Assembly: GCA_964035575.1 (NCBI GenBank)
Contig: OZ037926.1
Coordinates: 806,001 to 870,000, forward strand
Reading direction: 5' to 3'
DNA from: Rhynchopus sp. YZ270_cl-10
Lineage: Eukaryota > Euglenozoa > Diplonemea > Diplonemida > Diplonemidae
Length of the DNA stretch: 64,000 nucleotides
In this document: positions 10,765 through 21,617 of the stretch, one piece after another
Position numbering within the stretch: position 1 is the stretch's first letter
Layout: every line of letters begins with the position of its first letter
Notes under the pieces: model-generated
What the model saw: only the letters and a program-made list of their open reading frames with translations
What the model was told of the DNA's origin: nothing
The model's database searches: none
Program-made: the position numbers and the translations under genes

Positions 10765-13701
10765 TCACAAAATACCCAGCTTAGTTTTCAACTTATTTAC
10801 CAGACGCCAGTCTCCATCCTGCATCTCCGAGGAAAACGAATCCTGCACTGCGTCAATCGACTCTCTTGTTATCTGTGTAAATATTTTGAACGTTTTTTTT
10901 TAGTGGTGAAACAAATATTAGATGAAAAACCATTCGCAGGCACCTTCTGTCAATTATATTCCCTCTTGCCAATGCTTGGGACATAAAGAAAAAATAATTT
11001 CGATTGATCCATTTACATACCAAAGAAAACAGCTTATCCTCCTCCGTGATTTGGCGTCCAAAGGTGATGCCTGGAGCCTTGATCTTTATTGCCGCTTCTG
11101 TTCCTTTGGGGATTAGCTTCTCTTCCTTGCCGTTTTGCTCGCAGGACTCCACTGTGCCTACAGGGAAGGGAGTAGGGTGTCCGTGTGGATCAGTCTTCCA
11201 CGCAAAGAGAGGCGTGCCTGGGCGCAGCTGGCCCTTCTCCACGTACACCCCTAATACGAGAGGGTTGCGTGCACGAATGATCTTGTCAGAGAGGACCTTC
11301 AGTTTGCAGGGAAACACTGCCTTCGACCTGTTGCGCGCCATGGCCGCGGCCTCATATTCAAGGAGGTACTTCTTGAATTTGTCTTGCACTGTGGAGGGGG
11401 GTGTAAGGTAGGGAGGGAGGTCGTAATTGTGGTAGTGTGTAGGGTGTAGATGTGTGTATGGTAGATGCTGTAATGCGTAAGGTGTGTCATACAGTGGTAA
11501 ATGATGTCGGCAGTGAAGATCTGGATGTCCTGCTTCTCAGCCACCGCTTTCGCGAACTTCGAGACCGTAACATCGAAGCAAAGGATGACAGCGTACTTCG
11601 GGTTCTTCTCGCGGATGCCGACAGCGCGCATGATGTCCTTCTTGTGGAGCTCGCCGACACCCACCGTCGAGACAGGGATCTCGCACTCCTTGAGGAAGAC
11701 GAGAAGCGCCTCCAAGGCCCCGAGGGTCGACGCCTGCACAGCAACACCCATCTCCCCCTGTGTGCGGTTCACCATGGTGCCAAGCTCCGCCATGACCTCC
11801 TCCTGCAGCTGTGCCATGTCATCTCCTGGGCTCACACGCAGGACAGGTGTTCCGGGAACTGCCTGCTCAAGGTCTGTTGCCGCAATCTTGATACCCTGCG
11901 CAGCACGGATGAACTTGTGGTGCAGGTAGTCGCCCTTCACACGGATCTCCTTCATCGGGTGCGGTGTCAGCAGTGCACGGATCTGTGTCACAATCGGTCC
12001 GTTCAGACCGCACACAATGATCGTGTCTCCCTCCCTCAGCACACCGTCCACAAGAATAACGTCGATCGTCACACCGTGGCCCTCAATCTTCTTCACCTCA
12101 AGAAGCGAACACTTCAGCTCCTCCGTGAGCGTGAGACGCTGCGACATGTGGCGCTGTGTCAGCTGCACCATGAGCATCAGCAGGTCGGGAATGCCCTCAC
12201 CAGTGTGTGCCGAGGTCGGCACCAGAGACACGTTCTTCAGGAAGTTTTTGTTCTTTGTGTACAGGCAGGAGTTCAGCCCGATCTCTGCAAGCTCCGTCTC
12301 CACAGACTGCAGACGCTTCTCGAACTCGTCCTTCACGTAGCCCTTCTGCTTGTCGTACGTGATCGGGAACGGTGCTGCCTTGTTCACCTCCCAGTCGTAC
12401 AGACGATCGATCTTGTTCAGCGCCACAACAAACGGTGTCTTTCTGTCCCTCAGGAGCTGGATCGACTCGCGTGTCTGCGGCTCCAGTCCGTGCATGATGT
12501 CGATCACAAGAATCGCAATGTCGCAAAGCGCACTACCACGTCCACGCAGGTTTGCAAAAGCTTCGTGACCGGGTGTGTCAATCACAAGCAGTCCAGGGAC
12601 AGAGATCTCAAACTTGTTGTCGAGGTACTCCTTCAGCTCACGTGTCTTGTCGTCCAGGTTCTCCTTCGGGAAGAAGGACGCACCGATCTGCTGAGTGATA
12701 CCTCCAGCCTCAGCGTTCTGCACGTTCGTGCGACGGATGTAGTCAAGAATCTTTGTCTTTCCTGTGTCAACGTGTCCAAGCACACAGCAGATGGGCGACC
12801 TTAGGTACTCTACCTGGGCCACCACCTCCTCGACCACCTCCTCAGTCTCCTCCTCCACATCCTTCACAGCATCACCTTCAGCAGCAGTCGCTGCCGCCTC
12901 CTCCTCAGCGTTGTCGGCTTCTGCCTCCCAGTCGTCAAACGACTCCTCCTCCTCCTTGTCCTCAACAACTTCCGCCGCCTTCGCCTTCGCCTCCTCCTCC
13001 TCCTTCTCAAGCTTCGCCTTTTCCAAACGCTTGCGCTTCTGTGCAAGCGTCTCTGTCTTCGCCTTCTTCTTGTCTCCTTCCTCACCCTTCAGTGCCGCCT
13101 GTGGGATCAAGCCTGCTGCAGCCATCTCCTCTCTCCTGTGGTCATGTGGTGGTGTGGCCAACATCCTCCTTCATGTTGTGCAAATATGCTTTCACTATTG
13201 TAAAATAAAAATTGAGACAACACGTAACATGATCGACAATGTTTCGCTCTCAGGAACTCTGTCCACATTTGCTTTCAAACACGTAACATGCATCACTGCT
13301 CAACAGTGATGAAAAAAAAAGGAAAAGTTGAAAGTGAACTTACAACGATAACATGCACTGGTTACCTCACCAACCATGCTGACACGTGACCCATCCCACA
13401 TTCTCCAGTGTTGTGCCTTTTCATACCGTTTGCGTGCAGCCTCCTGTGCCTTCTTCTCAGCAGGCGTGAGCCTCTTCCCCTTGTTCGCCTCACGGTCCTC
13501 CGCACGCAGCTTCGCACGCTCCGCCTTCTTCTTCTCCTCCTCTTCGCGTTTTCGTTCCTCCTCTTCCAAACGCTTTGCCTCCAACTCCTCCTCTTCCTTC
13601 CGGATGCGCTCCTCCTCAAGCTCCTTCTCTCTCCGCGCCTTCATCGCAGCCAGGGCCGCACCACTCGGCCCCTTCTTCGCAGCGGGTTTCTTCCCGGGCA
13701 T
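10765..13701 (-). CDS. EIF5B: Translation initiation factor eIF5B (IF2-like GTPase), paralogue 2
   Basis: Four exons, 13427-13701, 11493-13135, 11021-11388 and 10765-10872, total exactly 797 codons plus stop. The intron positions and phases match paralogue 1. From the start codon to about codon 500 the protein and its intron 1 are nearly identical to paralogue 1, apart from a 16-residue gap before the G domain. Downstream of VILCFD it diverges sharply: domain IV has [15 protein letters not shown] where paralogue 1 has AKDPLLLGMTVMEGQ, and the last exon reads [13 protein letters not shown]. All G-domain motifs are intact, so it should be functional. The sharp switch from near identity to clear divergence suggests gene conversion over the front of the gene. 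Confidence 0.92.
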
Positions 13702-14822
13702 TGCAAACTCTCCTGTCTAAACTCCTCTATTATTCAGTGTAGGGTACAAGACCTGAAATGTGATAAAAAAAACCCGCAAATTCACTCCACACAGAGAACA
13801 AAACAAGACAGGGGTGCCAACGTGGGTGGTAGAGTTGGTTTGGCACATCATGGCAGTGATTTGCCTTGGGATACTGCGAGATTCAATGAAGTACAGAAAA
13901 AAGTAGAAGAATTTTTAGTGTTAGATTTCAAACCCGGAGGTTTCGTGTGTTTTATTCTTTGTTTTGTTGTTGTTTTAAATAGAAGGCCCCCCGCAAGAAG
14001 GGGACTCTGAGAGTAAGGAGGCGTTGTGTGTATTAGCAACCGCCAACGCCACATCGATTAATCCAATCCAAGCTCCCCTCCCCTCCCTCCTGTGTTAAGA
14101 AAACGTGAAAAGAACTGTACGAAACAGTATCAGGTGAGAAGAAATATCCGGCAAAGCGAAGCGATCCGAGCCTCAAGACACCTTTACAGATAACGTATAT
14201 CAAAAATATCGTCATCGTTTATTCGGACTGCTGACGATTGTTGGGAACCCTCGGGCAAAAAAAAAAATTGGCCCAAAAAAGAGCGAACCCTATAAAAGAA
14301 AATCCAGACCCTGGAAAAACCCCTGGACAGTGTACAAAATAAATATAAAGTTTTATGAGGCCAAACCATATCCATTGAGGCTTCATAATCAAAAAAAAAT
14401 TGTTTTTGAGAGTGCAAAGGGGAGACAGAGCAATTGCACTTATTTTATATTAAAAAAAAAAAAACGATGGTGTGATTGGAACCCAAATTCTCCGTACTGT
14501 TCCCGTCTGGTTCCCACCACACCAACCCTTCTATATTTTTCAGAGTATCAAACTATTTCACATCAAGAATTTTTTGTTTTGTTTTGTTTTGTTTTTTTTA
14601 TGAATTGTTCAGCCTCGCCGCTCCATTTTCTGATTTGTTTCGAGTTCTGCGCCATAACAGAACTTTATACGGTAGCGTCGGGGCTGGAATTGTTAGATTC
14701 GTGTAGTTACCTCGGTTGTGTTGCCACAGCTTTGTGCAATCTCTCACTTTCCTTACCATATATTTTTCTTTTTCTTTTTCCCCTTTTTTTTGCACATTTT
14801 TATCATTAAAACCCCCCCAATC
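13702..14822. other. Spacer, AT-rich
   Basis: No gene is seen. The spacer has A and T homopolymers and an inverted-repeat-like stretch near 14350-14395 that may be a degenerate hairpin unit. Confidence 0.45.
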
Positions 14823-15788
14823 TTATAAACACAACGGAGTGATCGGTGCCGCAGTGTCAACCGCTAAGGGCTTCTCCCGATCCTGCTCCCAGCATATATA
14901 GTATGCGTCACATACTGCGAGGAAGCGCTGGTGCAGATTCGCGTAGCGACTGTTGTTCGGCTCGTCAAAGTCGTCGGGGGAGACGACACGAGAGGAGGGT
15001 GTGTCTTTGAAGGTGTGTAGAGTACCGTGCAGTTTTGAGAAGACTGGCGCATGGGTGGACGGTGGTGGTGCAAGGGTCTGCTCCGGTGTGTGCACCGTGG
15101 TCGAATATGGAAACCACATCCCCCCTTTCGAAACCAACACCGTCAATGCATAATGCTTTTCCAGATAACACATCACCCCCGCCAGAGGAACACTCTGCAA
15201 CATACTGTGAATATCATCCGTAAAACGGCAGGGCACACCCTCCTCACTCCGTTCCAGAACATGAAGCTTGTCTACATCGATGTTTTCTGTTGTATCTGCA
15301 CCGGTTTTGAGGAATTTATCCCGAAGCAGTTCACGGAGGGTATGTAGGGTAGGAACTACCGCAAAATTAAGATTTCCTCCTTCACGGACCAGACTATCAA
15401 GCAAAGCAAAGATCGCATCGCAGGAGGTTCGCAGCTTTGTGTGTACCACAGAGTATTCCCTCTCCTTTACTGCCTCACGGAGGAAGTCGATGGTGAAATC
15501 GCAGGTTGTTATGTTGATTCCGTAGAACCGCGCTTCTTGTAGAACATCCCGAGCGACGAACCCAGGGGGGCAGCTCCACACCCCGCTCCGCAAATAGCGG
15601 AGCAACGCTGCAAAGAGATCCGGGTCTCTGTCCAAAAAGATGTGCCCCAGCGAGTCCCTATCCTTCGGGAGGTTCTCTGTGGCCAGCAACGCCGCAAAGA
15701 AGCCCTTCGACCCGCTACCTCCAAGCAACGTCTCGGGTGATGTCGAAAACAGCTGACCCCCGACATTGAGTTCCACAGCGTCACTCAT
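14823..15788 (-). CDS. BTB/T1 (KCTD-type) domain protein
   Basis: The protein has 321 residues. The N-terminus, VELNVGGQLFSTSPETLL, followed by IFLDRDPDLFAALLRYLRSG within the first 75 residues, is the classic T1/BTB fold of KCTD proteins. These oligomerise and often act as adaptors for cullin-3 ubiquitin ligases. The remaining 220 residues show no domain I recognise and end in ITPLCL. No membrane segment is present, so a potassium channel is excluded. A GTATGT inside the frame near 14915 could be a splice donor, but reading through gives a coherent end. Confidence 0.8.
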   Translation of the reverse strand: MSDAVELNVGGQLFSTSPETLLGGSGSKGFFAALLATENLPKDRDSLGHIFLDRDPDLFAALLRYLRSGVWSCPPGFVARDVLQEARFYGINITTCDFTIDFLREAVKEREYSVVHTKLRTSCDAIFALLDSLVREGGNLNFAVVPTLHTLRELLRDKFLKTGADTTENIDVDKLHVLERSEEGVPCRFTDDIHSMLQSVPLAGVMCYLEKHYALTVLVSKGGMWFPYSTTVHTPEQTLAPPPSTHAPVFSKLHGTLHTFKDTPSSRVVSPDDFDEPNNSRYANLHQRFLAVCDAYYICWEQDREKPLAVDTAAPITPLCL

Positions 15789-17181
15789 ACAGGCATGTGG
15801 AGAGTTAACCTCATGTGGAAAAAAGGGGGGATTATTTTTACAATAAAATCAAGTAGAAACTTAAATCAATCAGGTATGTGAGGGGGGAAGGGGAGGGGAG
15901 TTGTGTATATTCAGTTGCTTTTGGTGGGAGGTTGTGTGTAAGGAGAACAGAGAGGAGGGTGTGTTGGTGGCGGTTTTGGGTAATAAATTTGTGCGGAATA
16001 TTGCGAATAAGGGTGTGTATGTGTGTGTGTGTGTGTGGGTTTGATAGCTAATAGGGGTAATTCTTGCGCAGAATTATGGCTCCAAGAGGTTGGGTGTGTG
16101 TTGTGTGTGGTATCTCCCCCGCATTGACTAGGGATAGGCAGATGTGTGTCTATCCTTCCCTTGCCTTAGTTGCGGTGTTGTGTTGCTGACTGAGGAACAG
16201 AAGCATGCGAGCAGAACGGAACAGAAAAGGTATCTCCCCCGCATTGACTAGGGATAGGCAGATGTATGTACGTAGTGAAATAGTAGAGCATTTGTTGTTG
16301 AAAATCTTTTGGTGTTTGTGTAGACAACTCAGAGGACTGAGCGCCACTGCGTTTGGAAAATAAATATAGATAAGATGGACCACAAAAACGCAGCCAGCAG
16401 TGCAGCATACAAACGATTCTATGAAAGGGGGAAAAGGGGGCAGTAAAAAAGAACGTTTGCATCCTAGAACATCAAAAAGAAAAGAGCTACAAAAAAAAAG
16501 CCCGTTTCTTTTTGCCGTTCAGAGGATGTCTCTTTTTTGCTGTCAACCTTTTGCCCTTATTGATCTTTTTTCTCGTGCACTGTGGCCAGCTGCATTTTTT
16601 TGTGGACAAAAAATGAGCAAAAAAGGAAAAAAAAAGGAAAATAGAGGGGGAAAATACCATATTACAAGGTGCACATTACACCATGCCCCAGCGCAGCCCT
16701 TGCAGGCTAGGTTGGGGAGATGGTGTTGGGGCTTCAATATGGCTTAACAAAAGCAATGTGGTCTGCGACAAGATAATCCATCTCGTTTACAGGGTCAGGC
16801 GCCGTGGTGCATTTCGTTATAGAAAGAACTGATAAGAAGTGCATGCGGGCCAAGAAAAGTGTGGGGGGAAAAAAAGGTAAAATTTGATAATGAAAAATGG
16901 AAAAGAGAGGGGTTTCATGTGTATTAGGGGCAAGTGGTCGGGGTGTGTGAAATAACTGTCATTGTTCTGAGCAAACAGCGTCAGAACCCATTCTCCATCA
17001 CACAAACCACCCAAACTAATAAATGCACCAATGCACATCAAGGCTGTATTATAAAAAGGGGGGAAAAAGGGGGGAAAAAGAAAAGAAAAAACGGACACAG
17101 TCAACTAAAAATGAAAAGGTATTTTTGTTTGTTTTGCTTCATGTTCGTCTGTAGGGATGGAGTGGTTCCAGGAGAGCCAGT
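15789..17181. other. Spacer with a two-part repeat array
   Basis: The array at 16109-16265 is described separately. The rest holds GT repeats near 16020 and AT-rich DNA. No gene is seen. Confidence 0.5.
16109..16265. repeat. Repeat array B-A-B, shared with the upstream region of the cysteine-rich gene
   Basis: Unit B starts TATCTCCCCCGCATTGACTA. Unit A starts CTATCCTTCCCTTGCCTTAG and ends near GGAACAGAAAAGG. The same units occur as A-B-A at 19829-19981, directly upstream of the cysteine-rich gene. The copy here has no gene after it on that side. Confidence 0.7.
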
Positions 17182-19752
17182 CTACTGGTCGTAGTGGTCG
17201 ACGTCGAAGAACTGGTTCCACCCCCTCCTGATCCTGCGGCACGCAATCTTCTTGCAGCAGAGCTCCTCAATGTAGCACTTCTTCTCGTTCTTCGAGCGGC
17301 ACTTTGCATTCTTCTTCTGCTTGTAGCCCTCCTTGCACACAGGGTGTGCCATGCAGCACGGCGCCACCTCGTCACGCACACAGCAGCTGGAGCATTCCTT
17401 CCCAGTGCAGGTGGGGTCAGCAGTGCATGTGTAGCCAGGCTTGCACTTCTCAAGGCCAGCTCCACAGAACGGTCCCTTGTCGTCACAGAAGGCGGGCACA
17501 ACGTCACGCACACAGCAGCTGGAGCATTCCTTGCTTGTGCAGGTGGGGTCAACAGTGCATGTGTATCCAGGCTTGCACTTCTCAAGGCCAGCTCCACAGA
17601 ACGGTCCCTTGTCGTCACAGAAAGCAGGCACAACGTCACCCACGCAGCAGCTGGAGCAGCGGTCAGTCGCGATCTCAGCATCAGTGCATGTGGGGTCAAA
17701 AGTGCATGTGTAGCCAGGCTTGCACTCGGCGAAGCCTCTGCCACAGAACGGTCCCTTGTCGTCACAGAAGGCGGGCACAACGTCACGCACACAGCAGCTG
17801 GAGCATTCCTTGCTTGTGCAGGTGGGGTCAACAGTGCATGTGTATCCAGGCTTGCACTTCTGAAGACCAGCTCCACAGAACGGTCCCTTGTCGTCACAGA
17901 AGGCAGGCACAACGTCACGCACACAGCAGCTGGAGCAACGGTCAGTCGCGATCTCAGCATCAGTGCATGTGGGGTCAAAAGTGCATGTGTAGCCAGGCTT
18001 GCACTCGGCGAAGCCTCTGCCACAGAACGGTCCCTTGTCGTCACAGAAGGCGGGCACGACATCACGCACACAGCAGCTGGAGCAACGGTCAGTTGCGATC
18101 TCCTCAATAGTGCATGTGGGGTCAAAAGTGCATGTGTAGCCAGGCTTGCACTCGGCGGAACCTCTGCCACAGAACGGTCCCTTGTCGTCACAGAAGGCGG
18201 GCACAACGTCACGCACACAGCAGCTGGAGCATTCCTTGCTTGTGCAGGTGGGGTCAACAGTGCATGTGTATCCAGGCTTGCACTTCTCAAGGCCAGCTCC
18301 ACAGAACGGTCCCTTGTCGTCACAGAAAGCAGGCACAACGTCACGCACGCAGCAGCTGGAGCAGCGGTCAGTCGCGATCTCAGCATCAGTGCATGTGGGG
18401 TCAAAAGTGCATGTGTAGCCAGGCTTGCACTCGGCGAAGCCTCTGCCACAGAACGGTCCCTTGTCGTCACAGAAGGCAGGGGTAGCGTCCACACAGGTGC
18501 CGGGGACATCGCACGTAGGCTCGGAGCACTCGCACTGCAGACCCTTGGCACACTGGTCGTAGTAGCACGGCAGCACAAACCCGCCGCAGGTCTCCCCCTT
18601 CTGGACGAACGGCACACATTCCTTTCCGAGCAGACACCCCTGTCCAGAGGCAGTGTCGTGCACAGCACGGCACCACGTGCCTGTGGGGCAGGTCGCGTCC
18701 GTCTCGCACTTGTTCGACACAGGCTCGTCACGCACGCAGCAGCTGCTGCAGCGGTCGGTCTCAGCACCAGTGCAGGTAGGGTCAACAGTGCAGGTGTAGC
18801 CAGGCTTGCATGCGTCGAAGCCCTTGCCGCAGAAGGGGCCGTGTGCGTCGCAGTAGGCAGGCTCAGGCACAACCTCCTCGACACAGCATCCCCGGCAGTC
18901 GGCACCGCCCGTGGCAGGGTCGCATGAGTCCGAGGGGTCGTCCATGCAGACGTAGCCCTTCTGCTCGCACTCGAAGCCCTGCTTGCCACCGCACTTCACC
19001 TTTGCGTCGCAGAAGGCAGGCTGCGTGGGCACCTTCACACAGCAGCCCCCGCAGTCGGCACCCCCCGCCGCCTCGCATTTCGGGTCGATGAAGCAGTCGA
19101 AGCCCTTCTCGCACTTAAACCCGGCGATGCCCGCGCACTGGTCCCAGTTGCAGGCAGGTGTGGGCGGTGTCGACGCAGGCACACAGCACCCAGCGCAGTC
19201 CGGCTGGCCGTCGCAGTCCGACTCGCACACCTGGCCCTCCTCACACTTCAGCGCACCAATGCCACCACAGGTCTTGCATGCAGGGGGCACAGGCACAGGC
19301 GCAGAGTCTAGGTTGTATGCACACTTGCCGGCGTCACACTTGAATCCAAACGCAGCGGGGCAGTCACAGGTGGAGATGAAGCTGCCGCCGCACTGCTCGT
19401 AGAGGCCCTTCATCGAGTAGAAGCCGTCGAGCATCTCCTTGCTCATGTCCGCACGGCCCACCAGGTTCCGGGTGCAGCCACAGCTCGTCCCGGTCAGGGG
19501 TGTGCCGCACTGGTCGGCCGTGGTGCAGGACTGCAGGTCCGTCAGGAAGGTCTCAAACGCCTCTGTCACCAGCGTGCAGTCGATGCAGCACCCGGCGCAG
19601 TCTGCCGTCGTGAGCGGGTCGCAGCCGGCAGGTGCGCAGGCGAAGCCCTCCTTGCACTGCAGGGCACCGATGCCGCCGCACATCGCAGTCCCGACGTCGC
19701 ACTGTGCCGCGCACCCAACGGCCATCAGCAGCACTGCTGCGTGACGCATCAT
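17182..19752 (-). CDS. Secreted cysteine-rich tandem-repeat protein
   Basis: The protein has 856 residues. The start is placed at MMRHAAVLLMAVGCAA, a good signal peptide cut before QCDVG; the longer frame upstream only translates a DNA repeat. The first half has degenerate modules of about 45 residues of the CGGIGALQC...DCAGCC type. It is followed by eight near-identical modules beginning CDDKGPFCG and ending CSSCCVRDVVPAF. Two versions (GRGFAEC and GAGLEKC/GAGLQKC) follow one another in the order A,B,A,A,B,A,B,B. A basic cysteine-rich tail ends NQFFDVDHYDQ, with no membrane anchor. It is likely an extracellular or surface disulphide-rich protein. I do not assign an enzyme activity. Confidence 0.8.
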   Translation of the reverse strand: MMRHAAVLLMAVGCAAQCDVGTAMCGGIGALQCKEGFACAPAGCDPLTTADCAGCCIDCTLVTEAFETFLTDLQSCTTADQCGTPLTGTSCGCTRNLVGRADMSKEMLDGFYSMKGLYEQCGGSFISTCDCPAAFGFKCDAGKCAYNLDSAPVPVPPACKTCGGIGALKCEEGQVCESDCDGQPDCAGCCVPASTPPTPACNWDQCAGIAGFKCEKGFDCFIDPKCEAAGGADCGGCCVKVPTQPAFCDAKVKCGGKQGFECEQKGYVCMDDPSDSCDPATGGADCRGCCVEEVVPEPAYCDAHGPFCGKGFDACKPGYTCTVDPTCTGAETDRCSSCCVRDEPVSNKCETDATCPTGTWCRAVHDTASGQGCLLGKECVPFVQKGETCGGFVLPCYYDQCAKGLQCECSEPTCDVPGTCVDATPAFCDDKGPFCGRGFAECKPGYTCTFDPTCTDAEIATDRCSSCCVRDVVPAFCDDKGPFCGAGLEKCKPGYTCTVDPTCTSKECSSCCVRDVVPAFCDDKGPFCGRGSAECKPGYTCTFDPTCTIEEIATDRCSSCCVRDVVPAFCDDKGPFCGRGFAECKPGYTCTFDPTCTDAEIATDRCSSCCVRDVVPAFCDDKGPFCGAGLQKCKPGYTCTVDPTCTSKECSSCCVRDVVPAFCDDKGPFCGRGFAECKPGYTCTFDPTCTDAEIATDRCSSCCVGDVVPAFCDDKGPFCGAGLEKCKPGYTCTVDPTCTSKECSSCCVRDVVPAFCDDKGPFCGAGLEKCKPGYTCTADPTCTGKECSSCCVRDEVAPCCMAHPVCKEGYKQKKNAKCRSKNEKKCYIEELCCKKIACRRIRRGWNQFFDVDHYDQ

Positions 19753-19828
19753 TATGTGTGGTGTTTTGTGGTATGTCTGGTGTGGTGTGGTTATTAGATA
19801 TTGGGTATTCCACACAAATACAAAGACA

Positions 19829-19981
19829 CGTCTATCCTTCCCTTGCCTTAGTTGCGTTGTTGTGTTGTTGACTGAGGAACAGAAGCATGCGAGCAGAACG
19901 GAACAGAAAAGGTATCTCCCCCGCATTGACTAGGGATAGGCAGATGTGTGTCTTATCCTTCCCTTGCCTTAGTTGCGGTGT
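19829..19981. repeat. Repeat array A-B-A upstream of the cysteine-rich gene
   Basis: These are the same units as at 16109-16265, here beginning 76 bases upstream of the start codon of the cysteine-rich gene. They may be part of its promoter or leader, or simply a duplicated segment. Confidence 0.7.
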
Positions 19982-20057
19982 TAGTTATTGCGTATTGGCA
20001 ACCGGGCGTACAGACACCACTCTTCCTCTTTGGTGTACTACAAAAGTTTAAAACAAA

Positions 20058-20102
20058 GATAAGTTTATAAGATGACCCTAAGCCTCTCGTGCTTAGTCAC
20101 CT
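20058..20102 (+). repeat. CTCTCGT-loop hairpin element
   Basis: The unit has GTTTATAAGATGA, the stem CTAAGC/GCTTAG and loop CTCTCGT, then TCACC. It matches the copies at 2142 and 6096 closely. Confidence 0.8.
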
Positions 20103-20680
20103 TATCGTATTCGTTATTGTGTCGTAACATTTGCGCAGGCTTCCACAAGTTTGTTGTCAGGGATGATGTCTTCCCCAGCCGGAGTTCGTAATTTTTAACA
20201 AATGGGGAGGGGACAGAGGTACCTTCTTTTCCAGATATGTTTGGCAGTTTAATAATTGTCACAATTGGCACAAAGAGGGTAAAATATTTTCGAGGGGGTC
20301 ACTAAGCAGCGACACCACCCAAACAGCAAGAGAATGGTTTAATGTTGGCGAGAACAAAAAGAAAAAAAAGAGGGAAAAAAAAAATTTTTTTTGGGGAAAT
20401 GGCCTAGAATCATATCCCAAACAAAAATAAACTTTTGGGGGAGATGAGTGGACCTTGGCAGAGCGCATCCTTGGCGAGGTTACCTGCAAAACCAAGGCTC
20501 TTCTCTCACCCGCATTTTGCATATCTCACACACACGTACGACCTTATTATAAATAAAATACTTTTTTTTTTTTGCTAAATTGTTGGAACACTGTGAGCTT
20601 GCCAACCTCCACAAGCTACATTTCCAAAGGGGGGGGTACATTTTTGCTCAGGAAAAAAAAATACACATGCCTTGAAACAT

Positions 20681-21304
20681 GGGTGTTCCTAAGACGGAAT
20701 ACGAATACCACTTTTGGGATCGTGCACTTTTTTTTCTACAGGGATTCCCTTAGGGAAGAAAAAAAAGAGCAGAAGGGTAACTAAGAGACTTTAGAACGGT
20801 CTTTTTCACTGAGTGAGGTGCCCGCGAACTGGGATGGAATGAAACAACACAAAAAAGACATTTTCCTCCTTGTAGGACGAACCCTCAAATAAAAATTTCG
20901 CCTCCGGCGGACACCCCCTTTCTTCCAGTGTGTACTGTACTGTGTACTGTGTACTGTGTACTGTGTATACTGTGTATACTGTGTATACTGTGTATACTGT
21001 GTATACTGTGTATACTGTGTATACTGTGTATACTGTGTATACTGTGTATACTGTGTATACTGTGTATACTGTGTATACTGTGTATACTGTGTACTGTGTA
21101 CTGTGTACTATGCGGTTATGCAGCCACGCCAATTTTTTTTAATGGTACCACCGCTGAACGCTCGGGTCACCAAAAATTCAAATAAGACCAGTTTTGGGGT
21201 GTTTTGACCCTGTTTTTGACCCCCAAAGGGGAAGCCCACCCAAAGAAAAATAGTGGAATACGGACCCGATTTTCCCCCGAAAACCCCCGGAATACGGAAC
21301 ACCC
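20681..21304. mobile_element. Inverted-repeat element carrying a 9-bp satellite, inserted in a hairpin unit
   Basis: The ends GGGTGTTCC and GGAACACCC are inverted. The 13-base sequence ATGCCTTGAAACA is found directly before (20667-20679) and directly after (21305-21317) the element. The right copy continues into an otherwise complete hairpin unit (GCCCTCTCGTGAGCAGTGTACC), so the element interrupted that unit. The interior holds 14 copies of GTATACTGT. No coding sequence is present. Confidence 0.5.
20965..21090. repeat. 9-bp satellite (GTATACTGT)14
   Basis: There are fourteen perfect tandem copies, flanked by shorter GTACTGT copies. It is the same 9-mer, on the other strand, as the array at 41550-41920. 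Confidence 0.95.
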
Positions 21305-21617
21305 ATGCCTTGAAACACAATGCCCTCTCGTGAGCAGTGTACCAAAAATAAAAAATACGCACTACTTTGAAAACTTGGTTTGTATTAGTGTAGACACCCC
21401 GAGGATGAGCTCCACCATAACTTCATTTTTTTTTGTTGTCCCTTCTTCGAAACCTGAGTGATCCTCTTCATGATACATTAGTCACAACGAAAAGGGGGAA
21501 AAGCAGAGCTCAAGAGTCCCTCTCGTATCGCCTTGTTTGTGAGTTAGAAGGTGAGAAGTGGGGCTGGCGCGTTAGGGATAAGTGTGGGGACGAAAACAGC
21601 GGGCATCGCATGGGACG

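Noticed and set aside
17194-18927. Plus-strand frame of 577 codons opposite the cysteine-rich gene
   Set aside because: It is an antisense shadow of nearly identical modules; the minus strand has the signal peptide and ordered cysteines.
19753-19926. Upstream extension of the cysteine-rich protein
   Set aside because: It translates repeat units that also occur at 16109 without a gene; the inner start gives a clean signal peptide.
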